The position numbers and the translations under genes are program-made. From NCBI GenBank assembly GCA_947447315.1, contig CANFJD010000194.1, positions 1 to 5,366 on the forward strand: a stretch of DNA of 5,366 bases, read 5' to 3'. This DNA is from Fimbriimonadaceae bacterium (GTDB lineage: Bacteria > Armatimonadota > Fimbriimonadia > Fimbriimonadales > Fimbriimonadaceae). This document shows positions 1-4,954 of this stretch, one piece after another (position 1 is the first letter of the stretch; every line of letters starts with the position of its first letter). A model generated the notes under the pieces. It ran no database searches. It was not told the DNA's origin and saw only the letters and a list, made by a program, of their open reading frames with translations.

Positions 1-15
1 AAAAAATCCGGCTAA

Positions 16-498
16 TCAGACCGCGGGAAATTCGGGGGCGGTACTAATCAAATAGACCTGAGCATGGTGGTACGCCGGGTGGTATGCCAGCCGTGCAAAC
101 GCCCCCGTTCCATCGATGACGGGACCCAGCGCACTGACAATGCTATGGCCGCGCCAAGCATCCGGCTCTTCGATCAGCGGTCGCAGATACGCCGATGCGC
201 GGTCAAGGATCTGCGTCACCAGTTCCACGGTGATTTCTTCTTCTCCGAACGGAAACTCGAGATCGTTCACTACACCCTGGGTCGATGCCTGCGCAACGCG
301 GGCGTCCAAGCCATCTAGGGAGTCCGCTTGAAGCTGCGAGGCGAAGAACATCTCCACGCCTGCCACGTGAATAGCAGCTTCCCCAATGGTGAGCGACTTA
401 GGGTGCAAACGCCAATTCAGTTGGGCATCCGACAAACCCTCCAGCGAACCCAAAAACCGTCCCCGCACCAAGTCCCAAGTCACCGAAAAATCCGACAT
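16..498 (-). CDS. DinB-superfamily putative metal-dependent protein
   Basis: This 160-residue protein has the size and helix pattern of the DinB/YfiT-like four-helix-bundle superfamily (DinB_2 type). Members usually hold a divalent metal with three histidines and include thiol transferases and many proteins of unknown substrate. Visible candidates are H44 in the IHVAGVE segment at the end of the second helix, and H140 and H144 in the HPAYHHAQ segment near the C terminus, which matches the family's H-x3-H-[x]-x-Q pattern. No signal peptide or membrane span is seen, so it is probably cytoplasmic. It is the last of three minus-strand genes, 41 bases after the FHA gene. The ATG is taken as the start because the first helix (residues 4 to 20) begins right after it. 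No Shine-Dalgarno is visible, but TATCTT lies six bases upstream. The family assignment is fairly sure; the reaction is unknown. Confidence 0.8.
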   Translation of the reverse strand: MSDFSVTWDLVRGRFLGSLEGLSDAQLNWRLHPKSLTIGEAAIHVAGVEMFFASQLQADSLDGLDARVAQASTQGVVNDLEFPFGEEEITVELVTQILDRASAYLRPLIEEPDAWRGHSIVSALGPVIDGTGAFARLAYHPAYHHAQVYLISTAPEFPAV

Positions 499-510
499 GC
501 AGCAAAGATA
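499..510 (-). promoter_or_regulatory. Possible leaderless -10 element before the DinB gene
   Basis: On the minus strand TATCTT (505-510) is followed by six bases and then the ATG at 498. A TANNNT hexamer at this distance would place transcription start at or next to the start codon, the arrangement known for leaderless genes. The same stretch has no purine-rich ribosome binding site. No convincing -35 is seen. The gene could equally be co-transcribed with the FHA gene upstream; this is inference from spacing only. Confidence 0.35.
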
Positions 511-539
511 CCTATTGCACCGGCAATTCTAAACTTGGA

Positions 540-1454
540 TTACGAGGGGTTAACGCGGATGTGATACGAAACCGATCCCAGCCGAATCACGTCGTCCGGC
601 GATAGTTGGGTGCGCATATTGGCGACCAACTTGGCATCGTTGAGCATGGTGCCGTTGCTGCTGCCGATATCGGTGAGGAACACGCCGCCGTCGGTTACTT
701 CGATGAGGCCATGGCGACCGCTGACGTACGGATCGGACATGTGAATGTCATTCTCAGATTTGCGCCCGAAGGAGTTGGCTCCAGCTCGCAACGGAAATTC
801 TCGGTCGGGACCAACCAGCACGGCGGGCGAAGTTTCCTTCTTGGGTTGCGCGGCCATTACGCCGGTCTTGTTGCCGGTGAACGCCTGGGTCGTGTTGCCA
901 CCCTTTGCCCCCGGTAATTGGAGCTGAAATTCGAAACCTCCCAGCGAGATCTTTTCCCCGGCCGCCAGAGCTTTCTTTTGACCGGGAGCGAGCGGTTGCC
1001 CGTCCACTTTGGTTCCGTTGGTGGATCCCAGGTCTTCCACTTCCAACCGACCATCGGTACTGGTCACCTGCGCATGGCGGCGGCTGATGCGAGCATCGGT
1101 GGTCAGAATGTCGCCTTCCCGACCAATTACGGTGACACCAGGGCGAAGCGGATGCTCGCGACCACCCGATTCCACCAAGACCGGTAGTTGAATCGCCGGT
1201 GCGCCAAATGCATCGCCTTCTAAAGCACGATCAAAGATCAGGCCGCATTCCATGCAGAACTTGAGGAACGCTGGGTTAAAGGTTCGGCAGACCGGGCACT
1301 GAACCGGCTTGATGGTTTGGGTTGCCTCAACCGTGGCCTTCACCGTCGGGGCCATTCCCATCATGGTTTTGTTGGGATCGAGACTCGGCGGAGTCCCCAT
1401 TTGTGTCCGATTCGGGTCCGAAGACAACAACTGCGTTCGATTGAGATCCGCCAT
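540..1454 (-). CDS. Zinc-ribbon protein with two FHA domains
   Basis: This 304-residue protein is built of four parts. Residues 1-50 are a low-complexity Thr-rich segment with repeated N-[RK]-T motifs. Residues 53-70 are a zinc ribbon (C53-x2-C56-x10-C67-x2-C70). The first FHA domain spans about 91-180, with GR at 111-112, SRRH at 124-127 and DLGSTNGT at 141-148. The second spans about 211-301, with GR at 230-231, SGRH at 245-248 and DIGSSNGT at 262-269. Both FHA domains keep the Arg, Ser, His and Asn that bind phosphothreonine, so both look functional. FHA proteins read Ser/Thr kinase signals. The linker (182-206) carries two more N-x-T motifs, which suggests self-recognition after phosphorylation as in GarA/OdhI; that part is inference. 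It has no membrane span. It follows the DUF167 gene by 39 bases; TATAGT sits just before its ATG. No kinase or phosphatase gene is in the window. Confidence 0.93.
   Translation of the reverse strand: MADLNRTQLLSSDPNRTQMGTPPSLDPNKTMMGMAPTVKATVEATQTIKPVQCPVCRTFNPAFLKFCMECGLIFDRALEGDAFGAPAIQLPVLVESGGREHPLRPGVTVIGREGDILTTDARISRRHAQVTSTDGRLEVEDLGSTNGTKVDGQPLAPGQKKALAAGEKISLGGFEFQLQLPGAKGGNTTQAFTGNKTGVMAAQPKKETSPAVLVGPDREFPLRAGANSFGRKSENDIHMSDPYVSGRHGLIEVTDGGVFLTDIGSSNGTMLNDAKLVANMRTQLSPDDVIRLGSVSYHIRVNPS
1359..1448 (-). repeat. N-[RK]-T motif repeats in FHA protein N terminus
   Basis: Residues 3-32 of the FHA protein contain three copies of a short unit: LNRTQL (threonine T7), PNRTQM (T17) and PNKTMM (T30). 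The spacing between threonines is 10 and then 13 residues. Two related units, NTTQA (T189) and NKTGV (T197), lie in the linker between the FHA domains at about 855-899. The DNA copies are only partly alike, so protein sequence rather than DNA seems to be conserved. They resemble phosphorylation or FHA-docking sites; a non-specific linker is the alternative. Confidence 0.6.
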
Positions 1455-1468
1455 GAAACTTCACTATA
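1455..1468 (-). promoter_or_regulatory. Likely -10 element of the FHA gene, near-leaderless
   Basis: On the minus strand TATAGT (1463-1468), a close match to the TATAAT consensus, is followed by eight bases and the ATG at 1454. Transcription from it would start within about two bases of the start codon. No Shine-Dalgarno lies between. A -35 box is not obvious. It would give the FHA gene its own transcript separate from the DUF167 gene, whose stop codon is at 1494-1496. Confidence 0.45.
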
Positions 1469-1493
1469 CGACGGTTTGGCCCCGGCGATCGTT

Positions 1494-1748
1494 CTAGCTT
1501 AACCGGCGACGAAGCTCATCGAGGTCAACCTCCTCCACAGAGAATTCCTTTTCTCGGCTGGTGTGGCCGCGGACTAACTCCACTTTTCCCTTCGCTACCT
1601 TCAATTTCTTCGCTAGCACGGCCTGCACGGCTTCGTTGGCCTCGCCATCGGTGGGGGCGGCGGTGACATAGACCCGAATTCCCGCTTCGGATACTTCAAT
1701 CCGCTCGCGTGACGCTCGCGGAGTCACCCGAACCGTAAATCTAGCCAC
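1494..1748 (-). CDS. DUF167/YggU-family protein
   Basis: This 84-residue protein matches the DUF167 (YggU) family over its full length. Family hallmarks are the N-terminal V-x-P-x-A-S strand (residues 8-13, VTPRAS), the central TAAPTDGEAN segment (29-38) and the G-x-x-S-R-x-K motif (61-67). The family is a small alpha/beta fold found in bacteria and archaea; its biochemical role is not established. The start is the GTG at 1748, because the first conserved strand begins four residues later and leaves little room for another start. There is no Shine-Dalgarno upstream. It heads the minus-strand group and diverges from the small membrane-protein gene with only nine bases between start codons, so its promoter must lie inside that neighbour's coding sequence. 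The family call is sure; the function is not known. Confidence 0.9.
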   Translation of the reverse strand: MARFTVRVTPRASRERIEVSEAGIRVYVTAAPTDGEANEAVQAVLAKKLKVAKGKVELVRGHTSREKEFSVEEVDLDELRRRLS

Positions 1749-1757
1749 AATAGAATC
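1749..1757. promoter_or_regulatory. Nine-base gap between divergent start codons
   Basis: The GTG of the DUF167 gene (1746-1748, minus strand) and the ATG of the membrane-protein gene (1758, plus strand) are nine bases apart. The plus strand carries TAGAAT at 1751-1756, a TANNNT hexamer that would serve a start at the in-frame ATG at 1767 well, with a leader of about four bases. On the minus strand CATATT (1764-1769 reversed) could be the matching -10 for the GTG. Neither has a clear -35. Both promoters must therefore overlap coding sequence. Confidence 0.35.
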
Positions 1758-1967
1758 ATGGCGAATATGGAAGGCAACGACAATGTCATCTCAGGGAAAA
1801 AGTTTCTGCCCATTTTCGGGATCGGGATTCTGGTTTTCATGGTCGTTGGAATCGCCATCACCTGGGTGATCGGTCAGTTGGCATTGCCCTTGTTCGAGAA
1901 GAAGCCCAAACCGGTTGCCCCATTTTCCACCGAGCGGCCTGCCGCACCTACCGGCGAGACGCGATAA
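1758..1967 (+). CDS. Small single-span membrane protein, unknown function
   Basis: I do not recognise this 69-residue protein. It has a short polar N terminus with a GKK at 13-15, one long hydrophobic stretch (about residues 16-46, long enough for one tilted helix), and a hydrophilic Lys/Pro-rich tail (EKKPKPVAP at 47-55, ending in TGETR). Both flanks carry basic residues, so topology is unclear. It lies 36 bases upstream of the Fe-S membrane protein gene on the same strand. By position it may be a small accessory or assembly subunit of that protein. The start may be the ATG at 1758 or the one three codons later at 1767; the latter fits the TAGAAT hexamer better. Neither has a Shine-Dalgarno. 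The coding call rests on the clean membrane-protein profile and the position in a tight operon. Confidence 0.7.
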   Translation: MANMEGNDNVISGKKFLPIFGIGILVFMVVGIAITWVIGQLALPLFEKKPKPVAPFSTERPAAPTGETR

Positions 1968-1983
1968 ACTCTCCGCACCACCG

Positions 1984-2007
1984 ATGACGCTGGAGCACAC
2001 CCAATGA
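1984..2007 (+). promoter_or_regulatory. Ribosome binding site and seven-codon upstream ORF of the Fe-S gene
   Basis: GGAG at 1992-1995 lies eight bases before the ATG at 2004, a standard Shine-Dalgarno that fixes the start of the Fe-S protein. The same stretch contains a tiny ORF, ATG at 1984 to TGA at 2005-2007 (peptide MTLEHTQ), which overlaps the main start as ATGA. It has no ribosome binding site of its own that I can see and may be chance. Confidence 0.55.
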
Positions 2008-3953
2008 CCCCGACGCGGGAGGAGTTTCTACACTTCTCTACCGGCGAGAAAGCCCTCTTTTACGTTCTTATCGCTCTCTCCCTCGCGGTGATGGCGGCCC
2101 AGATTCGTAGCCGAATCCAACTCTGGAAAACCGGTCGCCCGCTGGAGCCAATTCCCAACACCATCCGCCATTGGGTCGGAAATCTTTCTCGCTACGTTTT
2201 GGGGCAAAAATCGGTCCGGGCTTCCCGTCCCCGTTCGGGGGCTCCAATGCACCTGTTGATCTTTTACGGGTTCCTCGCTCTCACCATCGCCACCACCCTG
2301 CTGGCGATTAACACCTACAGCCCGGTGAAATTCCATCAGGGGAACTACTATCTCCTGTTCGAATTCACGTTCGACACCTTGGGCCTCCTTTTGCTCGGGG
2401 GACTCGGGTGGGCAATTATTCGGCAGGCGACAACCAAAGCCCCGATTGCCAAGCACTGGTCTGACCTCGGCATCCTGGTGCTACTCCTGTTGATCACTTT
2501 CAACGGCTATCTCCTAGAAGCCGGTCGCATCGCCAATAACCCTCAGCCGTGGGATTCGTGGAGCTGGGTGGGTTACGCCATGGCGAAACTCCTCCCCGCC
2601 GTCTCCGAACCGGGATATAAGGCTCTCTGGTGGTTTCACATCGTCCTGGTTATGGCGTTTTTCGCCGTCATTCCGCAGCTCCGGATTCGCCACATCCTGC
2701 TGGCCATCGCCACGACCGCGCAACCACCTGAGCGTCCAATGGGGGCCCTCCGGACGATTCCGATGGAAGAGGTGGAGCAAACCGAACAAGTAGGAAGCAA
2801 GTTCGCCAAGGACTACTCCCGATGGCATCTGATGTCACTCGACGCATGTATGGAATGTGGCCGCTGCACGGAAGTGTGCCCCGCCTGGAACGTCGGCAAA
2901 GTCCTTAATCCCAAACAAGTGGTGCAGGATGCACGGGCGGCTATGGCCTCTGGTGAGGCTCTTGCACCCCGAATCACCGAAGAAGCCCTTTGGCAGTGCA
3001 CCACTTGCAACGCGTGCCAAGAAGCCTGCCCGGTACTCATTCGGCACGTTGACCTCATCACCGATGTGCGTCGTAACCTGGTGAGCGAGGGCGAACTCAG
3101 CGGTTCCGCCGCCGTGATGCTTCGCCAAACCGCCTCCACCAAATCTGCCTGGGGATCGCCCACTCGGGAGCGGGAAAAGTGGATGGAGGGCCGCGAGATT
3201 CCTCTATGCCGCGACGGCCAACCGTTTGAATTTCTTTTCTGGGTTGGTTGCGCCGGGGCGACCGATCCGGCCGGAATGAAAACCACCCAAGCAGTCGCCG
3301 ATCTATTGAAAAAGGCGGGCGTGTCCTTTGCCTGCCTCGGCCAAGAAGAAGCTTGCACCGGCGACCCAGCGCGCCGGGTCGGCGAAGAGTTTCTGTTCCA
3401 AGATCGCGCCACCGAGAACCAATCTGTATTTGAACGGTACGGTGTAAAAAAAATCGTCACGGCGTGTCCGCATTGCTTCAATTCATTAAAAAACGAGTAC
3501 GGGGACTTCGGGGCAAAACTCGAGGTCTATCACCACACTCAACTGCTGCAAACCTTGGTTTCGAAGGGCCAATTGCTGGCGGCCAAGCCCGATCGACGCA
3601 CGGTTCTCCACGATCCCTGCTATCTCACCCGGGTGAATGGCGAAGTGGCCGCCCCACGGGCCCTCGTCGAAGGCATGGTCGAGCCCGAATTTGCCGGAGC
3701 GAAGACTCGTTGTTGCGGTGCCGGCGGCGGACGGATGTGGATGGACGAGCCGCCCGAGCATCGTCCCGCCACCGCTCGAATGGACCAGCTACGCGCCACT
3801 GGCGCCACCCAAATTGCCGTGGCTTGCCCGTTCTGCCGCATCATGCTCGATACCGGTCATCAAGACGATTCCATTCGCCTGGTCGACCTCGCCCAACTGA
3901 TGCAAGAAGCCAACTCTGACTCCGCGCCGTCCGCTAATATGGAGGTCTCATGA
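2004..3953 (+). CDS. NarI-like/heterodisulfide-reductase-like membrane Fe-S oxidoreductase, probable ETF:menaquinone oxidoreductase
   Basis: This 649-residue protein joins a membrane cytochrome-b-like half to a cytoplasmic Fe-S half. The N-terminal half resembles the nitrate reductase gamma subunit, with five spans near 16-36, 82-103, 117-139, 153-172 and 208-226. Histidines 83, 212 and 230 are candidate heme b ligands. Two [4Fe-4S] motifs follow: C282/C285/C288/C292 and C332/C335/C338/C342, both ending in CP. The C-terminal half has two HdrB/HdrD-type CCG domains: C416, C451, C488, C491 (the CCG reduced to E-x-C-T-G-D, as is common in this group) and C539, C570-C571, C608, C611. This architecture is that of FadF/YwjF and the EMO proteins, which pass electrons from acyl-CoA dehydrogenase via ETF to menaquinone. 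No etfAB genes are in the window, so the partner is inferred. Length is slightly below Bacillus YwjF. It overlaps acpS by four bases. Confidence 0.88.
   Translation: MTPTREEFLHFSTGEKALFYVLIALSLAVMAAQIRSRIQLWKTGRPLEPIPNTIRHWVGNLSRYVLGQKSVRASRPRSGAPMHLLIFYGFLALTIATTLLAINTYSPVKFHQGNYYLLFEFTFDTLGLLLLGGLGWAIIRQATTKAPIAKHWSDLGILVLLLLITFNGYLLEAGRIANNPQPWDSWSWVGYAMAKLLPAVSEPGYKALWWFHIVLVMAFFAVIPQLRIRHILLAIATTAQPPERPMGALRTIPMEEVEQTEQVGSKFAKDYSRWHLMSLDACMECGRCTEVCPAWNVGKVLNPKQVVQDARAAMASGEALAPRITEEALWQCTTCNACQEACPVLIRHVDLITDVRRNLVSEGELSGSAAVMLRQTASTKSAWGSPTREREKWMEGREIPLCRDGQPFEFLFWVGCAGATDPAGMKTTQAVADLLKKAGVSFACLGQEEACTGDPARRVGEEFLFQDRATENQSVFERYGVKKIVTACPHCFNSLKNEYGDFGAKLEVYHHTQLLQTLVSKGQLLAAKPDRRTVLHDPCYLTRVNGEVAAPRALVEGMVEPEFAGAKTRCCGAGGGRMWMDEPPEHRPATARMDQLRATGATQIAVACPFCRIMLDTGHQDDSIRLVDLAQLMQEANSDSAPSANMEVS
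3941..3953 (+). promoter_or_regulatory. Ribosome binding site and ATGA overlap for acpS
   Basis: GGAGG at 3941-3945 lies inside the last codons of the Fe-S gene, four bases before the acpS ATG at 3950. The stop TGA (3951-3953) overlaps that ATG as ATGA. The spacing is shorter than the usual 5 to 9 bases, but the strong core and the overlap make translational coupling likely. Confidence 0.75.
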
Positions 3954-4309
3954 TAGTTGGACTCGGCATTGATCTCGTAGAAATCCACCGCATCCGGCGT
4001 GCCATGGAAAACCCACGCTTCATCCAGCGCATCCTGACTCCGCTGGAGCGGGAATACGCGGTGACGCCGTTTCAAGTAGCGGGCCGCTGGGCCGCCAAAG
4101 AAGCCATTGCGAAAGCAATTGGTCTCAAGTTGAAGTGGCACCAAATCGAAATCCTGCCCAACGAATTCGGGGAGCCGGTGGCAGAGATCAAATCTCCCGA
4201 TTACGACCTAAAACGGATGCGCCTAAAGATCTCGATCTCGCACGAGCGAACCCATGCGGTCGCCGTAGCCATCTTGGAACGCATGGTCATTCACTCCCCG
4301 ATGTATTGA
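3950..4309 (+). CDS. acpS: Holo-[acyl-carrier-protein] synthase
   Basis: AcpS moves the 4'-phosphopantetheine group from coenzyme A to a serine of apo-ACP, which activates ACP for fatty acid synthesis in the cytoplasm. The 119-residue length is typical. The N-terminal GIDLVEI block (6-12) carries the Mg-binding D8, and the RWAAKEAIAKAIG block (46-58) carries K50 and E51. The ISISHER block (94-100) with H98 is the third family signature; the product would form the usual trimer of this enzyme class. The start is fixed by the ATGA overlap and GGAGG with the gene upstream. Its close coupling to a probable acyl-CoA electron-transfer protein puts two lipid-related functions in one operon. No terminator is visible after its stop at 4307-4309. 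Confidence 0.96.
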   Translation: MIVGLGIDLVEIHRIRRAMENPRFIQRILTPLEREYAVTPFQVAGRWAAKEAIAKAIGLKLKWHQIEILPNEFGEPVAEIKSPDYDLKRMRLKISISHERTHAVAVAILERMVIHSPMY

Positions 4310-4359
4310 ACTCAGCCGTTCGCACACTGAACCTAGGACCTCAGACCTACAATTGGAAC

Positions 4360-4419
4360 CTTAGTCTCTAGCACTCACGTTTTATAGTGCATAGACCCTC
4401 AAGGGTCAATATAACAGAC
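4360..4419 (+). promoter_or_regulatory. Putative hsp20 promoter region with HAIR-like element
   Basis: The 110-base gap between acpS and hsp20 (4310-4419) holds no gene. TATAGT at 4383-4388 is a good -10; transcription would start near 4395 and leave a leader of about 25 bases. The best -35 candidate, TTAGTC at 4361-4366 with a 16-base spacer, is weak. CTTAGT (4360-4365), seven bases, then ACTCACG (4373-4379) resembles the HspR-binding HAIR site CTTGAGT-N7-ACTCAAG with one base missing and one mismatch, which could be chance. There is no ribosome binding site directly before the ATG at 4420. Confidence 0.4.
4394..4407. repeat. Perfect palindrome in hsp20 leader, possible operator
   Basis: GACCCTCAAGGGTC is an inverted repeat with six-base arms and a two-base centre. 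It sits right after the -10 hexamer, over the predicted transcription start and 12 bases before the ATG at 4420. As DNA it could bind a dimeric repressor. As RNA it would make a GACCC/GGGTC stem with a four-base loop that hides the only purine-rich stretch (AAGGG, 4401-4405), so an RNA-level control is also possible. Confidence 0.5.
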
Positions 4420-4893
4420 ATGAGAACCATCTTGCACCGACACCCTTCTGCCGACTTCCGCGCCATCGAAGCCATGATGGAGCAGATCTTCTCCACGCCT
4501 TCCAGCCAGGAGAACGTCCTCGCCCTTCCCGTCGACATCACGGAACTGCCAAACCAGCTCACCGTTCGCGCCGCCGTCCCGGGGATCAACCCCGATCACC
4601 TCGACATTCAGGTCGATAACAGCGTCCTCACCATCCGCGGGGAATTCACCGCCCCAACATTTTCCGAGGGCGAGAAGCTCTACCGTCGAGAACTAAACTA
4701 CGGCAAGTTCGCCCGCAGCGTTCGGCTTCCCGAAAACGCCAACGTGAATGGGATTCAAGCGGAGTTCGCCTTCGGTCTCGTCACTATCACCGTCCCGCGC
4801 GTTGAACCCGAAAAGCCGACTCCGGTCCGCATCTCGGTGCGAAACAACGAGGTCAAATCCTTCGACGCCCCTACCGAGGAAGTTGCCAACTAA
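4420..4893 (+). CDS. Small heat-shock protein, Hsp20/alpha-crystallin family
   Basis: This is an ATP-independent holdase chaperone that binds unfolding proteins in the cytoplasm. The 157-residue form starts at ATG 4420. A GTG at 4387 would add 11 residues, but it lies inside the -10 hexamer, so I reject it. The N-terminal arm (1-34) is variable. The alpha-crystallin domain (about 35-130) starts with PVDITELPNQLTVRAAVPGI and includes the YRREL-x4-F-x-RSVRLP segment (89-104), the family's dimerisation and sheet region. The signature near its end, A-x4-G-L-x-T-I-x-V-P-R (114-127), is a variant of the usual A-x3-n-G-V-L-x-I-x-x-P-K. The I-x-V oligomerisation motif is ISV (138-140), followed by a 17-residue acidic tail. 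The gene has its own promoter-like region upstream and a strong terminator 25 bases after its stop, so it looks monocistronic and stress regulated. Confidence 0.94.
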   Translation: MRTILHRHPSADFRAIEAMMEQIFSTPSSQENVLALPVDITELPNQLTVRAAVPGINPDHLDIQVDNSVLTIRGEFTAPTFSEGEKLYRRELNYGKFARSVRLPENANVNGIQAEFAFGLVTITVPRVEPEKPTPVRISVRNNEVKSFDAPTEEVAN

Positions 4894-4917
4894 GCTCAAC
4901 TTCTAGGAAACCCAATG

Positions 4918-4954
4918 GGCCTCCACGTCACAATAAGGCGTGGAGGCCATTTTT
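4918..4954 (+). terminator. Strong intrinsic terminator after hsp20
   Basis: GGCCTCCACG (4918-4927) and CGTGGAGGCC (4939-4948) form a perfect ten-base stem around an 11-base loop, and ATTTTT (4949-4954) follows. This is a textbook Rho-independent terminator, 25 bases after the hsp20 stop. The 3' arm overlaps the likely GTG start (4940) and first codons of the K+ channel gene. Confidence 0.9.

Noticed and set aside
1..30. T-rich run on the minus strand after the DinB stop as a terminator
   Set aside because: Only a four-base stem (CGGT/GCCG on the minus strand) precedes the six-T run, and the window ends there, so a terminator cannot be supported.
64..331. Open plus-strand frames opposite the DinB gene
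   Set aside because: They overlap a recognised gene on the other strand, show low-complexity Arg/Ser-rich composition and match no family.
857..1191. Several open frames on both strands across the FHA gene
   Set aside because: They are shadows of the FHA reading frame; their composition is Arg/Trp/Pro rich and no domain is visible.
2813..3481. A 222-residue minus-strand open frame opposite the Fe-S protein gene
   Set aside because: It is long but lies wholly antisense to the clear Cys-motif coding frame, and its Ser/Arg/Thr-rich sequence shows no fold or motif.
4329..4376. Direct-repeat-like GAACCT copies at 4329 and 4356
   Set aside because: Only six bases match exactly and the extended alignment is about 10 of 16, which is expected by chance.
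4387..4419. Upstream GTG start for hsp20 adding 11 residues
   Set aside because: The GTG is part of the best -10 hexamer and the added residues are coded by the palindrome; Hsp20 N termini fit the ATG at 4420 better.
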